A DNA stretch of 64,000 bases, from positions 1-64,000 of the forward strand of contig JACDDS010000012.1 in assembly GCA_013816805.1 (NCBI GenBank). The letters run 5' to 3'. The notes beneath the pieces were generated by a model. It saw nothing but the letters and a program-made list of their open reading frames with translations, ran no database searches and had not been told where the DNA came from. Numbering within the stretch: position 1 is the first letter of the stretch; the number at the start of each line of letters is the position of its first letter. The position numbers and the translations under genes were made by a program. Of this stretch, positions 8,921 to 17,977 are shown in pieces. The stretch comes from Chitinophagales bacterium (GTDB taxonomy: Bacteria > Bacteroidota > Bacteroidia > Chitinophagales > UBA10324).

Positions 8921-9247
8921 TAGGCAGACCCCTCAACCTTTGTTTTATACTTCATTTTTTGTGTGTTGGTTACATGTAGGTCTTAAATACATTTATTTAT
9001 AATTGAACTACAGTTATCTTACCTAAAACAGATAGGATATAATAGATCTGCGATTAAATGTTGACATTCTTTACCTTCTATCAAAGAGCAAAACACAATA
9101 GAAAGACACTTGCAAGAAGACTTATCAACCATCGAAGCCACAAAAAACGGGAAGCAAAATGGAAGCAAAAAATAAAATGTAATAAATAAAGTTTGGGGAG
9201 TGGAGAAAAAGGTAATAGCATAACTTTTACAGCAACCTCAAAAAAAT
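8821..9247. other. Intergenic region after chrA
   Basis: The first 100 bases are shared with the region behind the chrA fragment and hold the small conserved stem-loop described for the repeat. The rest is AT-rich with no convincing gene. A 30-codon open stretch ending near 9175 (reading EQNTIERHLQEDLSTIEATK) could be the tail of a lost gene but was not identified. Confidence 0.4.
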
Positions 9248-9255
9248 TATCTTTG
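9248..9255 (+). promoter_or_regulatory. -7 promoter box (TATCTTTG) of the czc operon
   Basis: A perfect TAnnTTTG -7 box ends only five bases before the ATG of the DUF6660 gene. Transcription would then begin at or next to the start codon, giving a leaderless or near-leaderless message. The -33 element is weak (CTTTTAC about 20 bases upstream). Confidence 0.55.
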
Positions 9256-9260
9256 CCCCC

Positions 9261-9569
9261 ATGAAATTCTTAGCCCTCATATTCGCTTGCTTCACATTGG
9301 CACTTTCTTTTGCGCCATGTTGCGACAGTAACGTTGGGCTTGCCAATATCCCTCAAACAATTCAGCAGTCACAGGAACAGCACCATCAGGACAATGAGCT
9401 TTGCTCACCTTTCTGCCAGTGTAATTGCTGTCATGGCTTTGTGGTAATTGCTCATTTCAGAACTTCCAATACGCTTCCTGCTTTTACACAGAAACATTTT
9501 ACGCTTTATACCGAACGCTTTATTTGTGGTATCCCTGATAGCCACTGGCAGCCTCCCCGCCTTTCTTAA
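9261..9569 (+). CDS. DUF6660 family small cysteine-rich exported protein
   Basis: A 102-residue protein with a hydrophobic leader (residues 1-18) and Cys clusters at 20-21 and at 48, 52, 54, 56 and 57, preceded by a His/Gln-rich stretch (HHQDNELC). This pattern and its place just before a CzcA gene match the DUF6660 proteins of Bacteroidota. Thiol and histidine ligands suggest metal binding in the periplasm or as a sensor, but no function is established. It should be the first gene of the czc operon. A second, unrelated Cys-rich protein occupies the same position before the Cus module. Confidence 0.8.
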   Translation: MKFLALIFACFTLALSFAPCCDSNVGLANIPQTIQQSQEQHHQDNELCSPFCQCNCCHGFVVIAHFRTSNTLPAFTQKHFTLYTERFICGIPDSHWQPPRLS

Positions 9570-9711
9570 TTCATTTCGTTAATTGCATTTCACCGCTGCA
9601 TTGCTAAAGCAATGGCGCAGGTTATGTTGCTTTTGCAATATCGCAATTAACATGCTGTTGTTGCAGCGCAACATCATTAAATATTTCTTATTAATAAAAT
9701 TTCAACTCAGG

Positions 9712-12700
9712 ATGATTGATAGAATTATTGCATTCAGTATAAAAAACAAGCTCATCATTGGCATCTTTACTTTGCTCCTGACTGCTTTTGGCATATACTC
9801 CCTCACAAGACTTTCAGTAGATGCATTGCCGGACATAACAACCAATCAGGTAAACATTGTTACATGGTCGCCAAACCTTGCTGCGCAGGAAGTGGAACAG
9901 TTCATTACATTTCCTATCGAGCAAACCATGTCAAACATTCCAAAAGTTACGGAAGTGCGAAGCATTTCACGTTTTGGTTTATCAGTGGTTACAGTGGTTT
10001 TCAGGGATGATATGGACACCTATTTTGCCCGGCAGCTTGTAGGAGAAAAATTAAACAGCGCAAGCCAGGATATTCCTGAAAAGTTCGGCAAGCCTGAAAT
10101 TTCAGCCAACACTACCGGCTTGGGAGAAATCTATCAATATGTGGTGCATACAAAGCCCGGATATGAAAAAAAATACAATGCAATGGACTTGCGCACCATT
10201 GAAGACTGGATTGTTCGCAGGCAACTAATGGGAGTTGCAGGCATTGCCGACATCAGCAGCTTTGGCGGCCAGCTAAAGCAATACGAAGTATCAATAAATC
10301 CTGACAAGCTGCGCAGTATGAACATCAGCATCAGTGAAGTGTTTGAAGCCCTTGAAAAAAATAATAACAACACCGGGGGCAGCTACATTGAAAAAGGACC
10401 TTCACTATATTTCATTCGTGCCGAAGGTTTGGCAAAATCAATTTCCGATATTGAAAATATAGTAGTAAAAAACAACAATGGACTACCCGTGCTCATTCGT
10501 GATATTGCAACAGCTCAATTCTCCGCAGCTAATCGCTACGGTGCGCTTACCCGCAACGGTGAAGGTGAGGTAGTGGGCGGAGTAGTGCTGATGCTTAAAG
10601 GGGCAAATTCAAAAGAGGTCATTTTAAATGTAAAGGAGCGCATCACACAAATTGAAAGTTCTTTACCGGAGGGCGTAATCATTGAGCCATTCATTGACAG
10701 AACAAAACTTATTGATAAAACTACCTCAACAGTCAGCCGTAATTTATTGGAAGGTGCATTAATCGTAATTTTTATTCTCGTTTTGTTGCTCGGTAATTTC
10801 CGTGCAGGATTAATTGTAGCATCAGTTATTCCCCTGTCAATGCTTTTTGCAATTATCCTGATGAATGCCTTTGGCATCACAGCAAACCTCATGAGTATGG
10901 GTGCTCTTGATTTCGGTTTGATTGTGGACGGTGCAGTAATAATTGTTGAATCCGTTTTGCATCATCTGCATTCGCATTTTAAAAATAAAATGCTCACTAA
11001 AAACGAAATGGATGAAGAAACAGAGAAAACATCTGTAAAAATTATTCGCCCTGCAGTGTTTGGTGTAATAATAATTCTCATTGTGTATTTACCCATTCTT
11101 TCATTGGTAGGCATAGAAGGAAAAATGTTTCGTCCAATGGCACAAACAGTTGGGTTCGCTTTGATAGGTGCTATGCTTCTTTCACTCACGTATGTTCCAA
11201 TGATGTGTTCATTGTTTATCAATCGAAATATTAAAGACAAAGTAACAGTTGCCGATAAAATCATTCATGCAATGCAACGGTTTTACGAACCGGCATTGCG
11301 TTTTGCACTTCGCTTTCGCAAAAGCACTGTTGCAGTGGCAGCAGCTATGTTAGCCATAAGTATCTTCATTTTTATAAATCTTGGAGGCGAGTTCATTCCA
11401 ACCTTACAGGAAGGTGACTTTGCTGTGGAAGCTCGAATAATGCAGGGCAGCTCAGTGAATGAAACTGTAAGAAGCTTTTCAGAAGCTGAACGCATTTTAA
11501 AAGCACAATTCCCCGAGGTAATTCAGGTCATTTCAAAAATTGGAAGCGGTGAAATTCCAACAGATCCAATGCCTATTGAAAGTGGTGACATTATGATAAT
11601 ACTGAAAGATAAATCTGAATGGACATCAGCCATCACACAGGAGGAATTATCCGAAAAAATGGAAGATGCTTTAAAAGTTATTCCTGGGTTAAATGTGGAA
11701 TTTCAGCAACCTATTCAAATGAGGTTTAATGAAATGATTGCCGGAATAAAATCAGATGTGGCAATAAAAATATTCGGTGAAGATTTAGACATTCTCACTC
11801 AGAAAGCAAATGAAGTGCAGTCGCTAATAAAAAATATTAATGGTATAGCTTCCACTAAAGTGGAGCAGGTAGATGGTCTGCCGCAAATTGTAATCATTTA
11901 CAACCGTGCAAAAATGGCGCAGTATGGTTTGAATGTAGATGAATTAAATACTACTGTAAATACAGCTTTTGCTGGCGCAAAAGCCGGAACTGTATATGAA
12001 GGGGAGAAAAGATTTGATTTAATAATTAAGCTCGATGAAGAACACAGGAGTGATATTGAAAGTGTTCGCAATTTATTCGTTCCGCTTCCTTCCGGCAGCC
12101 AGATAACATTGCAACAAGTTGCAGATGTTTCATTCAAATCAGATCCTGTTCAGATTTCACGGGAAGATGCAAAGCGCAGAATTTATGTTGGATTAAATAC
12201 AAGAGGTCGGGATGTGCAAAGCGTAGTAAAAGATATTCAAAAAACATTAAATGAAAAATTGAAATTGCCGCCTGGCTACTTTATAACCTACGGTGGTCAA
12301 TTCCAAAACCTGGAGGAGGCATCAAAACGGTTAAGCATAGCCGTGCCGGTTGCATTGCTTCTTATCCTGCTCATGCTTTTTTTCACTTTTCGTTCCGTCT
12401 CTGAAACACTGATGATTTTTACAGCTATTCCGTTTTCTGCAATAGGAGGCATTATTGCCTTGTGGTTAAGAGGAATGAATTTTAGTATTAGTGCAGGTGT
12501 AGGCTTTATTGCATTATTCGGAGTAGCGGTATTAAATGGAATTGTGTTGATAGCATATTTCAATCGCTTAAAAAACGAAGGAGAAGAAAATATAACAACA
12601 AGAATAATGAAAGGAACAAAATCACGGCTAAGACCGGTTATTGCAACAGCAGCCGTTGCATCATTGGGCTTTCTCCCCATGGCATTAAGCACATCACCGG

Positions 12701-14037
12701 GCAGTGAAGTGCAAAAACCGTTGGCAACGGTAGTAATTGGCGGATTGATTTCATCAACCATTCTTACACTGATTGTTTTACCCGTATTGTATAGTTTATT
12801 TTTCAGCAGAAAGAAAAATGAAAATAAAATTTCATCGTCCTCATCAATTACCGCAATTGTCATCCTGATAATTGGCTCGTCAGCATTTGCAACAAGTGCA
12901 AATGCACAAACAACACAGCTTGGCAGCCTGGTAAATTTTGCTTTGCAAAATCATCCTTATTTGCAAACAGCAGGTTATAATTTGCAGCAGCAACAGGTTT
13001 TGAAGAAAAATTCATTTACCCTTTCTCCGCTCAGTGCAGAATACACTAATGGACAAATAAACACAGCAGCAAGGGATTACAATATTACCGTGCAGCAGGG
13101 TTTTCAATTCCCAACTGTGTATGCTGCTCAAAGTAAATTGAACAATCAGAATATCCAATTAGCGCAACAGCAATACACACTTACAAAAAATGAATTGGTA
13201 AAAAATGTAACCACCGCTTATTACCAATTACTCTACGGTCACGAGCAATTGAAATTATATGAGCAGCTGGATAGCATTTTCAAAAACTTCTCAGAAGTTG
13301 CGGATAAAAAATATCAGGCAGGTGAAACAGCAGAGTTAGAAAAATTTACCACGCAATCTCAATGGCAGCAGTTAAAAATAAAATCGCATGAAGCGCAAAG
13401 TGATGTTGAAATTTTTCAAACCACTTTGCAGCAATGGTTAAATACAACTCAACCCATCGTTTTGTCAGAACAAAACCTGCAAGCCATCTCCCCGCCCATT
13501 GCATTAGACACATCACAGCTTTACGGCAGTCCTTTACTTCAGTATCAAAAGCAATTGGTAAACGTTGCAAATGCTGAATGGAAATACGACAGATCAAAAT
13601 TTGCTCCCTCACTTTCGTTCGGTTACTTCAATCAAAGCATGGACAATGCTAAAGGATTCCAGGGATACATTATTGGTGCTCAAATACCACTATTCAAATC
13701 AGGTGTGGGTAACAATTCAAGAGCATCACATTTCAATGTAATGAAAACACAAAGCGAAGCAGACAATTTTAAATTACAGTTGAATACGGAATACTCAACC
13801 GCTATTCAGAATTTCAATAAATACAAACAGTCATTGCAATACTATCAGTCCTCAGGTTTGCAAATGGCAGATAAAATTCTCAGCAGTGCACAAATCGGCT
13901 ATCAGGAGGGAGAAATAAATTATGTGGAATATGTGCAAAGCATAAAACAGGCAATTTTTATTAAAACGGATTACCTGCAAACACTCAATAACTATAATCA
14001 GTCAGTCATCTATTTAAACTACTTAATCAGTAAATAA
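9712..14037 (+). CDS. czcA: CzcA-type heavy-metal RND pump fused to a TolC-like outer-membrane channel
   Basis: Proton-driven efflux pump, 1441 residues from the start chosen here (MIDRIIAFSIKNK, the family N-terminus; an upstream in-frame ATG at 9583 would add 43 atypical residues). Residues 1 to about 1040 are a full RND transporter. The proton-relay helix reads DFGLIVDGAVIIVES near residue 400, the form seen in divalent-metal (Zn/Co/Ni/Cd) HME pumps. After a hydrophobic linker that looks like a buried signal sequence (ending ATSANAQ near 1065) comes a TolC/CzcC channel domain to the C-terminus. Such single-chain pumps of about 1450 residues are known in Bacteroidota. The CzcB adaptor follows 12 bases later. 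The specificity is inferred. Confidence 0.93.
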   Translation: MIDRIIAFSIKNKLIIGIFTLLLTAFGIYSLTRLSVDALPDITTNQVNIVTWSPNLAAQEVEQFITFPIEQTMSNIPKVTEVRSISRFGLSVVTVVFRDDMDTYFARQLVGEKLNSASQDIPEKFGKPEISANTTGLGEIYQYVVHTKPGYEKKYNAMDLRTIEDWIVRRQLMGVAGIADISSFGGQLKQYEVSINPDKLRSMNISISEVFEALEKNNNNTGGSYIEKGPSLYFIRAEGLAKSISDIENIVVKNNNGLPVLIRDIATAQFSAANRYGALTRNGEGEVVGGVVLMLKGANSKEVILNVKERITQIESSLPEGVIIEPFIDRTKLIDKTTSTVSRNLLEGALIVIFILVLLLGNFRAGLIVASVIPLSMLFAIILMNAFGITANLMSMGALDFGLIVDGAVIIVESVLHHLHSHFKNKMLTKNEMDEETEKTSVKIIRPAVFGVIIILIVYLPILSLVGIEGKMFRPMAQTVGFALIGAMLLSLTYVPMMCSLFINRNIKDKVTVADKIIHAMQRFYEPALRFALRFRKSTVAVAAAMLAISIFIFINLGGEFIPTLQEGDFAVEARIMQGSSVNETVRSFSEAERILKAQFPEVIQVISKIGSGEIPTDPMPIESGDIMIILKDKSEWTSAITQEELSEKMEDALKVIPGLNVEFQQPIQMRFNEMIAGIKSDVAIKIFGEDLDILTQKANEVQSLIKNINGIASTKVEQVDGLPQIVIIYNRAKMAQYGLNVDELNTTVNTAFAGAKAGTVYEGEKRFDLIIKLDEEHRSDIESVRNLFVPLPSGSQITLQQVADVSFKSDPVQISREDAKRRIYVGLNTRGRDVQSVVKDIQKTLNEKLKLPPGYFITYGGQFQNLEEASKRLSIAVPVALLLILLMLFFTFRSVSETLMIFTAIPFSAIGGIIALWLRGMNFSISAGVGFIALFGVAVLNGIVLIAYFNRLKNEGEENITTRIMKGTKSRLRPVIATAAVASLGFLPMALSTSPGSEVQKPLATVVIGGLISSTILTLIVLPVLYSLFFSRKKNENKISSSSSITAIVILIIGSSAFATSANAQTTQLGSLVNFALQNHPYLQTAGYNLQQQQVLKKNSFTLSPLSAEYTNGQINTAARDYNITVQQGFQFPTVYAAQSKLNNQNIQLAQQQYTLTKNELVKNVTTAYYQLLYGHEQLKLYEQLDSIFKNFSEVADKKYQAGETAELEKFTTQSQWQQLKIKSHEAQSDVEIFQTTLQQWLNTTQPIVLSEQNLQAISPPIALDTSQLYGSPLLQYQKQLVNVANAEWKYDRSKFAPSLSFGYFNQSMDNAKGFQGYIIGAQIPLFKSGVGNNSRASHFNVMKTQSEADNFKLQLNTEYSTAIQNFNKYKQSLQYYQSSGLQMADKILSSAQIGYQEGEINYVEYVQSIKQAIFIKTDYLQTLNNYNQSVIYLNYLISK

Positions 14038-14049
14038 AAATTCCGAAAA

Positions 14050-15321
14050 ATGAATTGCAACATAGAAAATAATTTTAAAGCTATCAGCAAAGCTGCAAAG
14101 CATACTGCTTTGCTCTTTGCAATCACAGTTTTGATTTCTTCCTGCGGAAGCAGATCAAAAAATGAAACAGTTAAAGCTGATGCTGTAATAGAAAAGTCGA
14201 ACCCATTAGAAGTAAATATTACAGAGCAGCAGTTCAAATCAGCGCAAATTGAATTAGGTAAACCAGAATACCGGAATCTCACCAGCGCAATCAAATCGAA
14301 CGGTAGATTGTCTTTGCCCCCTCAGAATAAAGCAACAATAAGCACCCCCTATGGGGGTATCGTGCAAGAAATAAAAGTTTCAACGGGACAGCAGGTAAAT
14401 AAAGGAACTGTGTTGGCAATTATTCAAAACCCTGACATCATACAGTTGCAGCAGGATTATTTGGAAAATGCTTCACATCTTGAGTTTATGAAAACTGATT
14501 ATGAAAGACAAAAAACGTTACAGAAAGATAACATCACATCGCAAAAACATTTTCAGGAAACAGAAGCTGATTACAATGGCACGGTAGGAAAAGACAATGC
14601 ATTAAAAGCAAAATTGCAATTGATCAATATCAACACTGAAAATTTGAAGGAAGGTAAAATAATTCCTAACCTCACTATCACCGCCCCCATCAGTGGCTAT
14701 GTGCAGGACATCACAACAAACATCGGCACGTTCGCAGAACCCAATTCAATGCTATTTGAAATCATCAATAACACCGATTTGCATATAGACCTGCAGGTAT
14801 TTGAAAAAGATGTTCGGCAAATTAACATTGGTCAAAAAGTAACTTTTAGCTACACAAATTCTGGAAATGAAAAGCAGCAGGACATTGCAACAGTATTTGC
14901 AATTGATAAAGAATTTGACCCGCAGACTCAGGCAATAGTTGTTCATGCAAAAATTCAAAACCCAAAAGGAATCATGTTACCCGGCATGTATGTAGAAGCA
15001 AGAATCGTGATTGATAATGACCGTGCTCTGGCAGTTCCTGATGATGCAATCGTTTCGCAGGGTGATGATCATTTTATTTTTATAGCCGAAGGAAAAAATA
15101 AAGAAACAGAAAATAATAAAAGTGAAAGTGAATCAAAAGAAGAAAGTGAACAAACAGGTGCAACACACACCTTTCGTAAAATCAAGATCATTGTTGGTTC
15201 CGGTGATATGGGCTATATAGCAATTACCTCTAGTGAGCAACTTTCAGAGGAAACACAAATAGTAATAAAAGGAGCTTATGCTTTACTTTCTGAAATGAAC
15301 AAAGGCGGTGAAGAAGAATAA
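14050..15321 (+). CDS. czcB: RND efflux periplasmic adaptor, CzcB-like
   Basis: Membrane-fusion protein that links the pump to the channel. It has 423 residues: lipobox LISSC with Cys32, a split biotinyl-lipoyl domain (STPYGGIVQEIKV at one end and TAPISGYVQDI at the other), a coiled-coil hairpin between them, and beta-barrel and membrane-proximal domains. A low-complexity acidic/serine insert (KETENNKSESESKEESEQ) lies in the C-terminal part and could be a flexible or metal-binding linker. It is co-transcribed with the CzcA-TolC fusion, 12 bases upstream. It has no His-rich or HMBD-type metal domain, unlike the last adaptor of the Cus module. Confidence 0.92.
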   Translation: MNCNIENNFKAISKAAKHTALLFAITVLISSCGSRSKNETVKADAVIEKSNPLEVNITEQQFKSAQIELGKPEYRNLTSAIKSNGRLSLPPQNKATISTPYGGIVQEIKVSTGQQVNKGTVLAIIQNPDIIQLQQDYLENASHLEFMKTDYERQKTLQKDNITSQKHFQETEADYNGTVGKDNALKAKLQLININTENLKEGKIIPNLTITAPISGYVQDITTNIGTFAEPNSMLFEIINNTDLHIDLQVFEKDVRQINIGQKVTFSYTNSGNEKQQDIATVFAIDKEFDPQTQAIVVHAKIQNPKGIMLPGMYVEARIVIDNDRALAVPDDAIVSQGDDHFIFIAEGKNKETENNKSESESKEESEQTGATHTFRKIKIIVGSGDMGYIAITSSEQLSEETQIVIKGAYALLSEMNKGGEEE

Positions 15322-15329
15322 AACTTAAA

Positions 15330-15641
15330 GTGAAAAAAATGAAGTTACCTTTCAAAGACAAAAAATTCATTCTGCTGCTCTCATCAGTAGTCATTGTGAT
15401 AGTATTAGAAATACTCTCGCTAACGGGTATTCATATTCCAATGCCTTATGCTCCATTCGTTTTTGCAGCTTTTATTTTCTCAATAGGCTATAAGGGAATT
15501 TGGAATGGATTAAGGTCGCTTGCCAAAATCAATTTCAGCAGTATTAATTTATTGATGCTGATTGGGGTAGCAGGCGCTTTTTATTTAGGCGAATATCCCG
15601 AGGCAGCAGTAGCTTTTGGGATTATGACTCAAAAACCTTAG
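15330..15641 (+). pseudogene. Heavy-metal P-type ATPase, N-terminal remnant
   Basis: Begins as a Zn/Cd/Pb-type P1B ATPase: the first 96 or so residues carry two or three membrane segments and the typical block NFSSINLLMLIGVAGAFYLG followed by EAAVAF. The similarity then stops abruptly at TTTTGGGA (15614-15621), where chrA sequence takes over in another frame, and the frame ends after six foreign codons. The actuator, phosphorylation and nucleotide domains are all missing, so it cannot pump. It was probably the third gene of the czc operon before the rearrangement. Confidence 0.85.
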
Positions 15642-16183
15642 GTCAGATTGCACTGTTCTTTACCAAAGCAGGTGCCTTTGTTTTTGGAAGTGGCCTGGCA
15701 ATCATACCTTTTTTGCATGGCGCTGTTACGCAGTACCATTGGATTGATGAGCACACGTTTCTCGATGCCGTTGCTGTAGCAATGATTACCCCCGGACCTG
15801 TTGTAATCACTGTGGGTTTCATTGGTTATTTAGCTGCCGGCTTTCCAGGTGCCTGTATCGCCGCAGCGTGTACGTTTCTTCCCTGTTATTTTTTTACGGT
15901 TATACCTGCACCCTACTTTAAGAAGTATGCAAAGAACGCAAGCATCAAGGCCTTCGTGGACGGCATTACAGCAGCCGTGATCGGCGCACTCACTGGAGCC
16001 GTAGTCATTATTGCCATAAATACATTTACCCGCAACCACACAGTGGTGGTTGATATTCCTTCTGTACTTATTGCAGTGGCAATTGTCCTGACGCTATTGT
16101 ATATAAAAAAAATTCAGGAACCATATATTATTTTTATCGCCGCTGTCTTGGGTTTGATTTTAAAAACGTGGGTTTTTAAATAA
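15614..16183 (+). pseudogene. chrA 3' fragment (second chromate transporter copy)
   Basis: The last 189 codons of a chrA gene, open from the junction (FWDYDSKTLGQ) to the stop with no frameshift. The protein is about 93% identical by eye to the C-terminal half of the intact chrA at 7618-8820. It lacks the whole N-terminal half and any natural start; an internal ATG at 15713 could give a 156-residue product, but there is no reason to think this works. DNA identity is patchy: near-identical tracts alternate with stretches where almost every codon differs at the third base. It is fused at its left end to the P-type ATPase remnant. Confidence 0.88.
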
Positions 16184-16279
16184 GCCAAATCGACTCTAAG
16201 AGGAGTTCACTCTTTGATAGTATTCACCAGCACTGAAGAGTCTGTCTCCATACAGAAATTCTTCATTATTATTACACCC
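15614..16279 (+). repeat. Direct repeat, copy 2: chrA 3' third plus flank
   Basis: Same orientation as 8265-8920. The homology continues past the stop codon through the conserved stem (GAAG 16235-16238, CTGT 16242-16245, ACAG 16252-16255, CTTC 16261-16264) to ATTACACC at 16271-16278. Confidence 0.8.
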
Positions 16280-16489
16280 AAACCATCCATTCATTTTTTC
16301 AAATTAATCCACAAGACCCGCCTTTCATTCCTAACAATAATCTTGCGCAAACGGAACAGCAAGGTGAAAAATCGAGAGTGGTTTCACACGAACCGTTTAC
16401 CGGATTCCTTGCTGAGTAGGGAGGTTTGCGTGGAGGAACAAGCGTATTGCACGAAGTGCAAGAGCACGAGTAATGTTTTTTAATTGTAA

Positions 16490-16700
16490 CAATTTTGTTG
16501 TCCTGAAGTTGCGCAGCAACGAAGGAAATTACCCGCCTCGCGAGAAGAGTGTGGGGTAACAACCCCACTCGCAGCAACACGCGCACCGCGCGGTGCAATG
16601 GGTGAGTCTTGCTCTTTTTGCAATAAGAGCTTGAACCGAAAATCCTTTCTCTAAGAAAAGACTGCAATAGTAAATTATTGCTCTGGTATTTTCGTTTTCG
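16490..16700. other. Hairpin-rich intergenic element before hemA
   Basis: Six short perfect inverted repeats follow one another: GTTGC/GCAAC (16508-16520), CTCGCGAG (16537-16544), GTGGGG/CCCCAC (16551-16566), the 14-base palindrome GCACCGCGCGGTGC (16583-16596), GCTCTT/AAGAGC (16611-16630) and GCAATA/TATTGC (around 16663-16680). Base composition is more GC-rich than in the surroundings. A minus-strand reading frame crosses it but looks like chance. It may be a structured RNA, a REP-like repeat or the remains of a mobile element. The rest of 16280-16880 shows nothing I can identify. Confidence 0.45.
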
Positions 16701-16882
16701 GAGTAGTCGCAAGCTTAGGAGTGAGTTAGTTTAATGGTGTAAATATTTTCAACTGATGAGTTAAAGAACTTTCTATGGATCGGTGACAACCGAAAAATTG
16801 TTCTGTAAGTTATTGTTGGATCTTTTGATGTCGATGGAAATTGTCATAGTAATGTCCATTTTTCGAGAATTACTGCTCCAAG

Positions 16883-16914
16883 TTGTCTTTATCAGAGTTG
16901 GATTAATAGCTTTG
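16883..16914 (+). promoter_or_regulatory. Promoter of the heme operon
   Basis: TTG (16883-16885), a 21-base spacer and TAGCTTTG (16907-16914) fit the Bacteroidota -33/-7 consensus. Transcription would start about 10-20 bases before the hemA ATG. No other promoter-like site was noticed between hemA and hemH, in keeping with one long transcript. Confidence 0.6.
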
Positions 16915-16933
16915 CCCCATTATTATAAACATA

Positions 16934-17977
16934 ATGTTTTTCATGAATGAAGATGTACAAGACTTTTCGATTACAGGAGTAAGTTATAGAAAAACATTAT
17001 TAGAGATTCGAAATAAATTTGCCTTTACAACAGAGATTGTCCAAAGAATTTATCAAGAAGAGAGTAGCAACTACCCTGTTAATTTTTTTATTCTCTCTAC
17101 CTGTAATAGAACAGAAATTTACAGTTTTACAAAACAACCCGAACAACTGTGTGAATTGTTCACCCGTTACAACTATATTGGTGCTGACGAGGTAAACAGG
17201 TACACCTATATCAAATCAGGATACGAGGCGATTAAACATCTGCTGCATGTTGCTTGTGGTCTCGATTCTCAGATTCTCGGTGATTATGAAATAATCGGGC
17301 AATTAAAAAATGCTTTTGCACTCGCTAAATCCCATTATCGGACCAGCGGCATAATGGAGAAGTTGATGAATACCTCGTTGCAGGCATCACGTCAAGTAAG
17401 AAATCGCACTTCAATTTCTGATGGAACTACTTCAATTTCATATGCCGTCATTCAATTGATGAACCAGGAAATAGGCAACAACATAGCAATGAATATTTGC
17501 TTGATGGGGCTTGGTAAAATTGGAACACTCACTTTAAAAAATCTTAAACATTATTTGCCCCGGCATAAAGTTACATTGATAAACAGAAATGAAATCAGAG
17601 CGCAATCAGCTGCCAATGAATATAATGTAAGCTATGCAACCTTCGAACAGCAAAGCGAAGCACTTCAAAACTCGGATGTTTTAATAGTCGCAACAGCTGC
17701 TGACCATCCGCTTATTACAAAGTTGCAAATTGAATCTTCCAGAATAAAATTGCTGTTCGACTTGTCTGTTCCATCAAATGTGAGTGATGATGTCAAAGAA
17801 GTAAAAGATTTAAAGTTTTACGACATTGATAACCTTTCTAAAATTGTAAACGAAACTATTTCGAAACGCAGAAATCAAATCCCTCTTGCATCGGAAATTA
17901 TAGAACAGCATATCACTGAGTTGCAAGAATGGGAGAGGAGACGAGAATTGTATTCGATTAAAGAAGAGAAAAAATGA
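16934..17977 (+). CDS. hemA: Glutamyl-tRNA reductase, short form
   Basis: First committed step of C5 heme synthesis: NADPH-dependent reduction of glutamyl-tRNA to glutamate-1-semialdehyde. The catalytic Cys57 lies in STCNRTE, followed by the substrate-binding stretch LLHVACGLDSQILGDYEI and a Rossmann domain (LMGLGKIG). At 347 residues it is 60-80 shorter than usual. The protein ends just into the long spinal helix (LQEWERRRELYS), so the C-terminal dimerisation domain is absent. An in-frame ATG at 16943 is an equally possible start. The stop overlaps hemC by ATGA. The call is secure; whether the short form is a natural variant or a truncation is open. Confidence 0.93.
   Translation: MFFMNEDVQDFSITGVSYRKTLLEIRNKFAFTTEIVQRIYQEESSNYPVNFFILSTCNRTEIYSFTKQPEQLCELFTRYNYIGADEVNRYTYIKSGYEAIKHLLHVACGLDSQILGDYEIIGQLKNAFALAKSHYRTSGIMEKLMNTSLQASRQVRNRTSISDGTTSISYAVIQLMNQEIGNNIAMNICLMGLGKIGTLTLKNLKHYLPRHKVTLINRNEIRAQSAANEYNVSYATFEQQSEALQNSDVLIVATAADHPLITKLQIESSRIKLLFDLSVPSNVSDDVKEVKDLKFYDIDNLSKIVNETISKRRNQIPLASEIIEQHITELQEWERRRELYSIKEEKK

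Noticed and set aside
15713-16183. Short-chain (single-domain) ChrA encoded by the second chrA copy
   Set aside because: Some bacteria have genuine half-size ChrA pairs, but here the homology starts abruptly at a junction inside an ATPase gene and no partner half is present.
16299-16712. Minus-strand open frame of 137 codons before hemA
   Set aside because: Sequence is Cys/Ser/Arg-rich without any domain pattern, it crosses several palindromes, and nothing upstream looks like a start region. It is read as chance in a GC-shifted patch.
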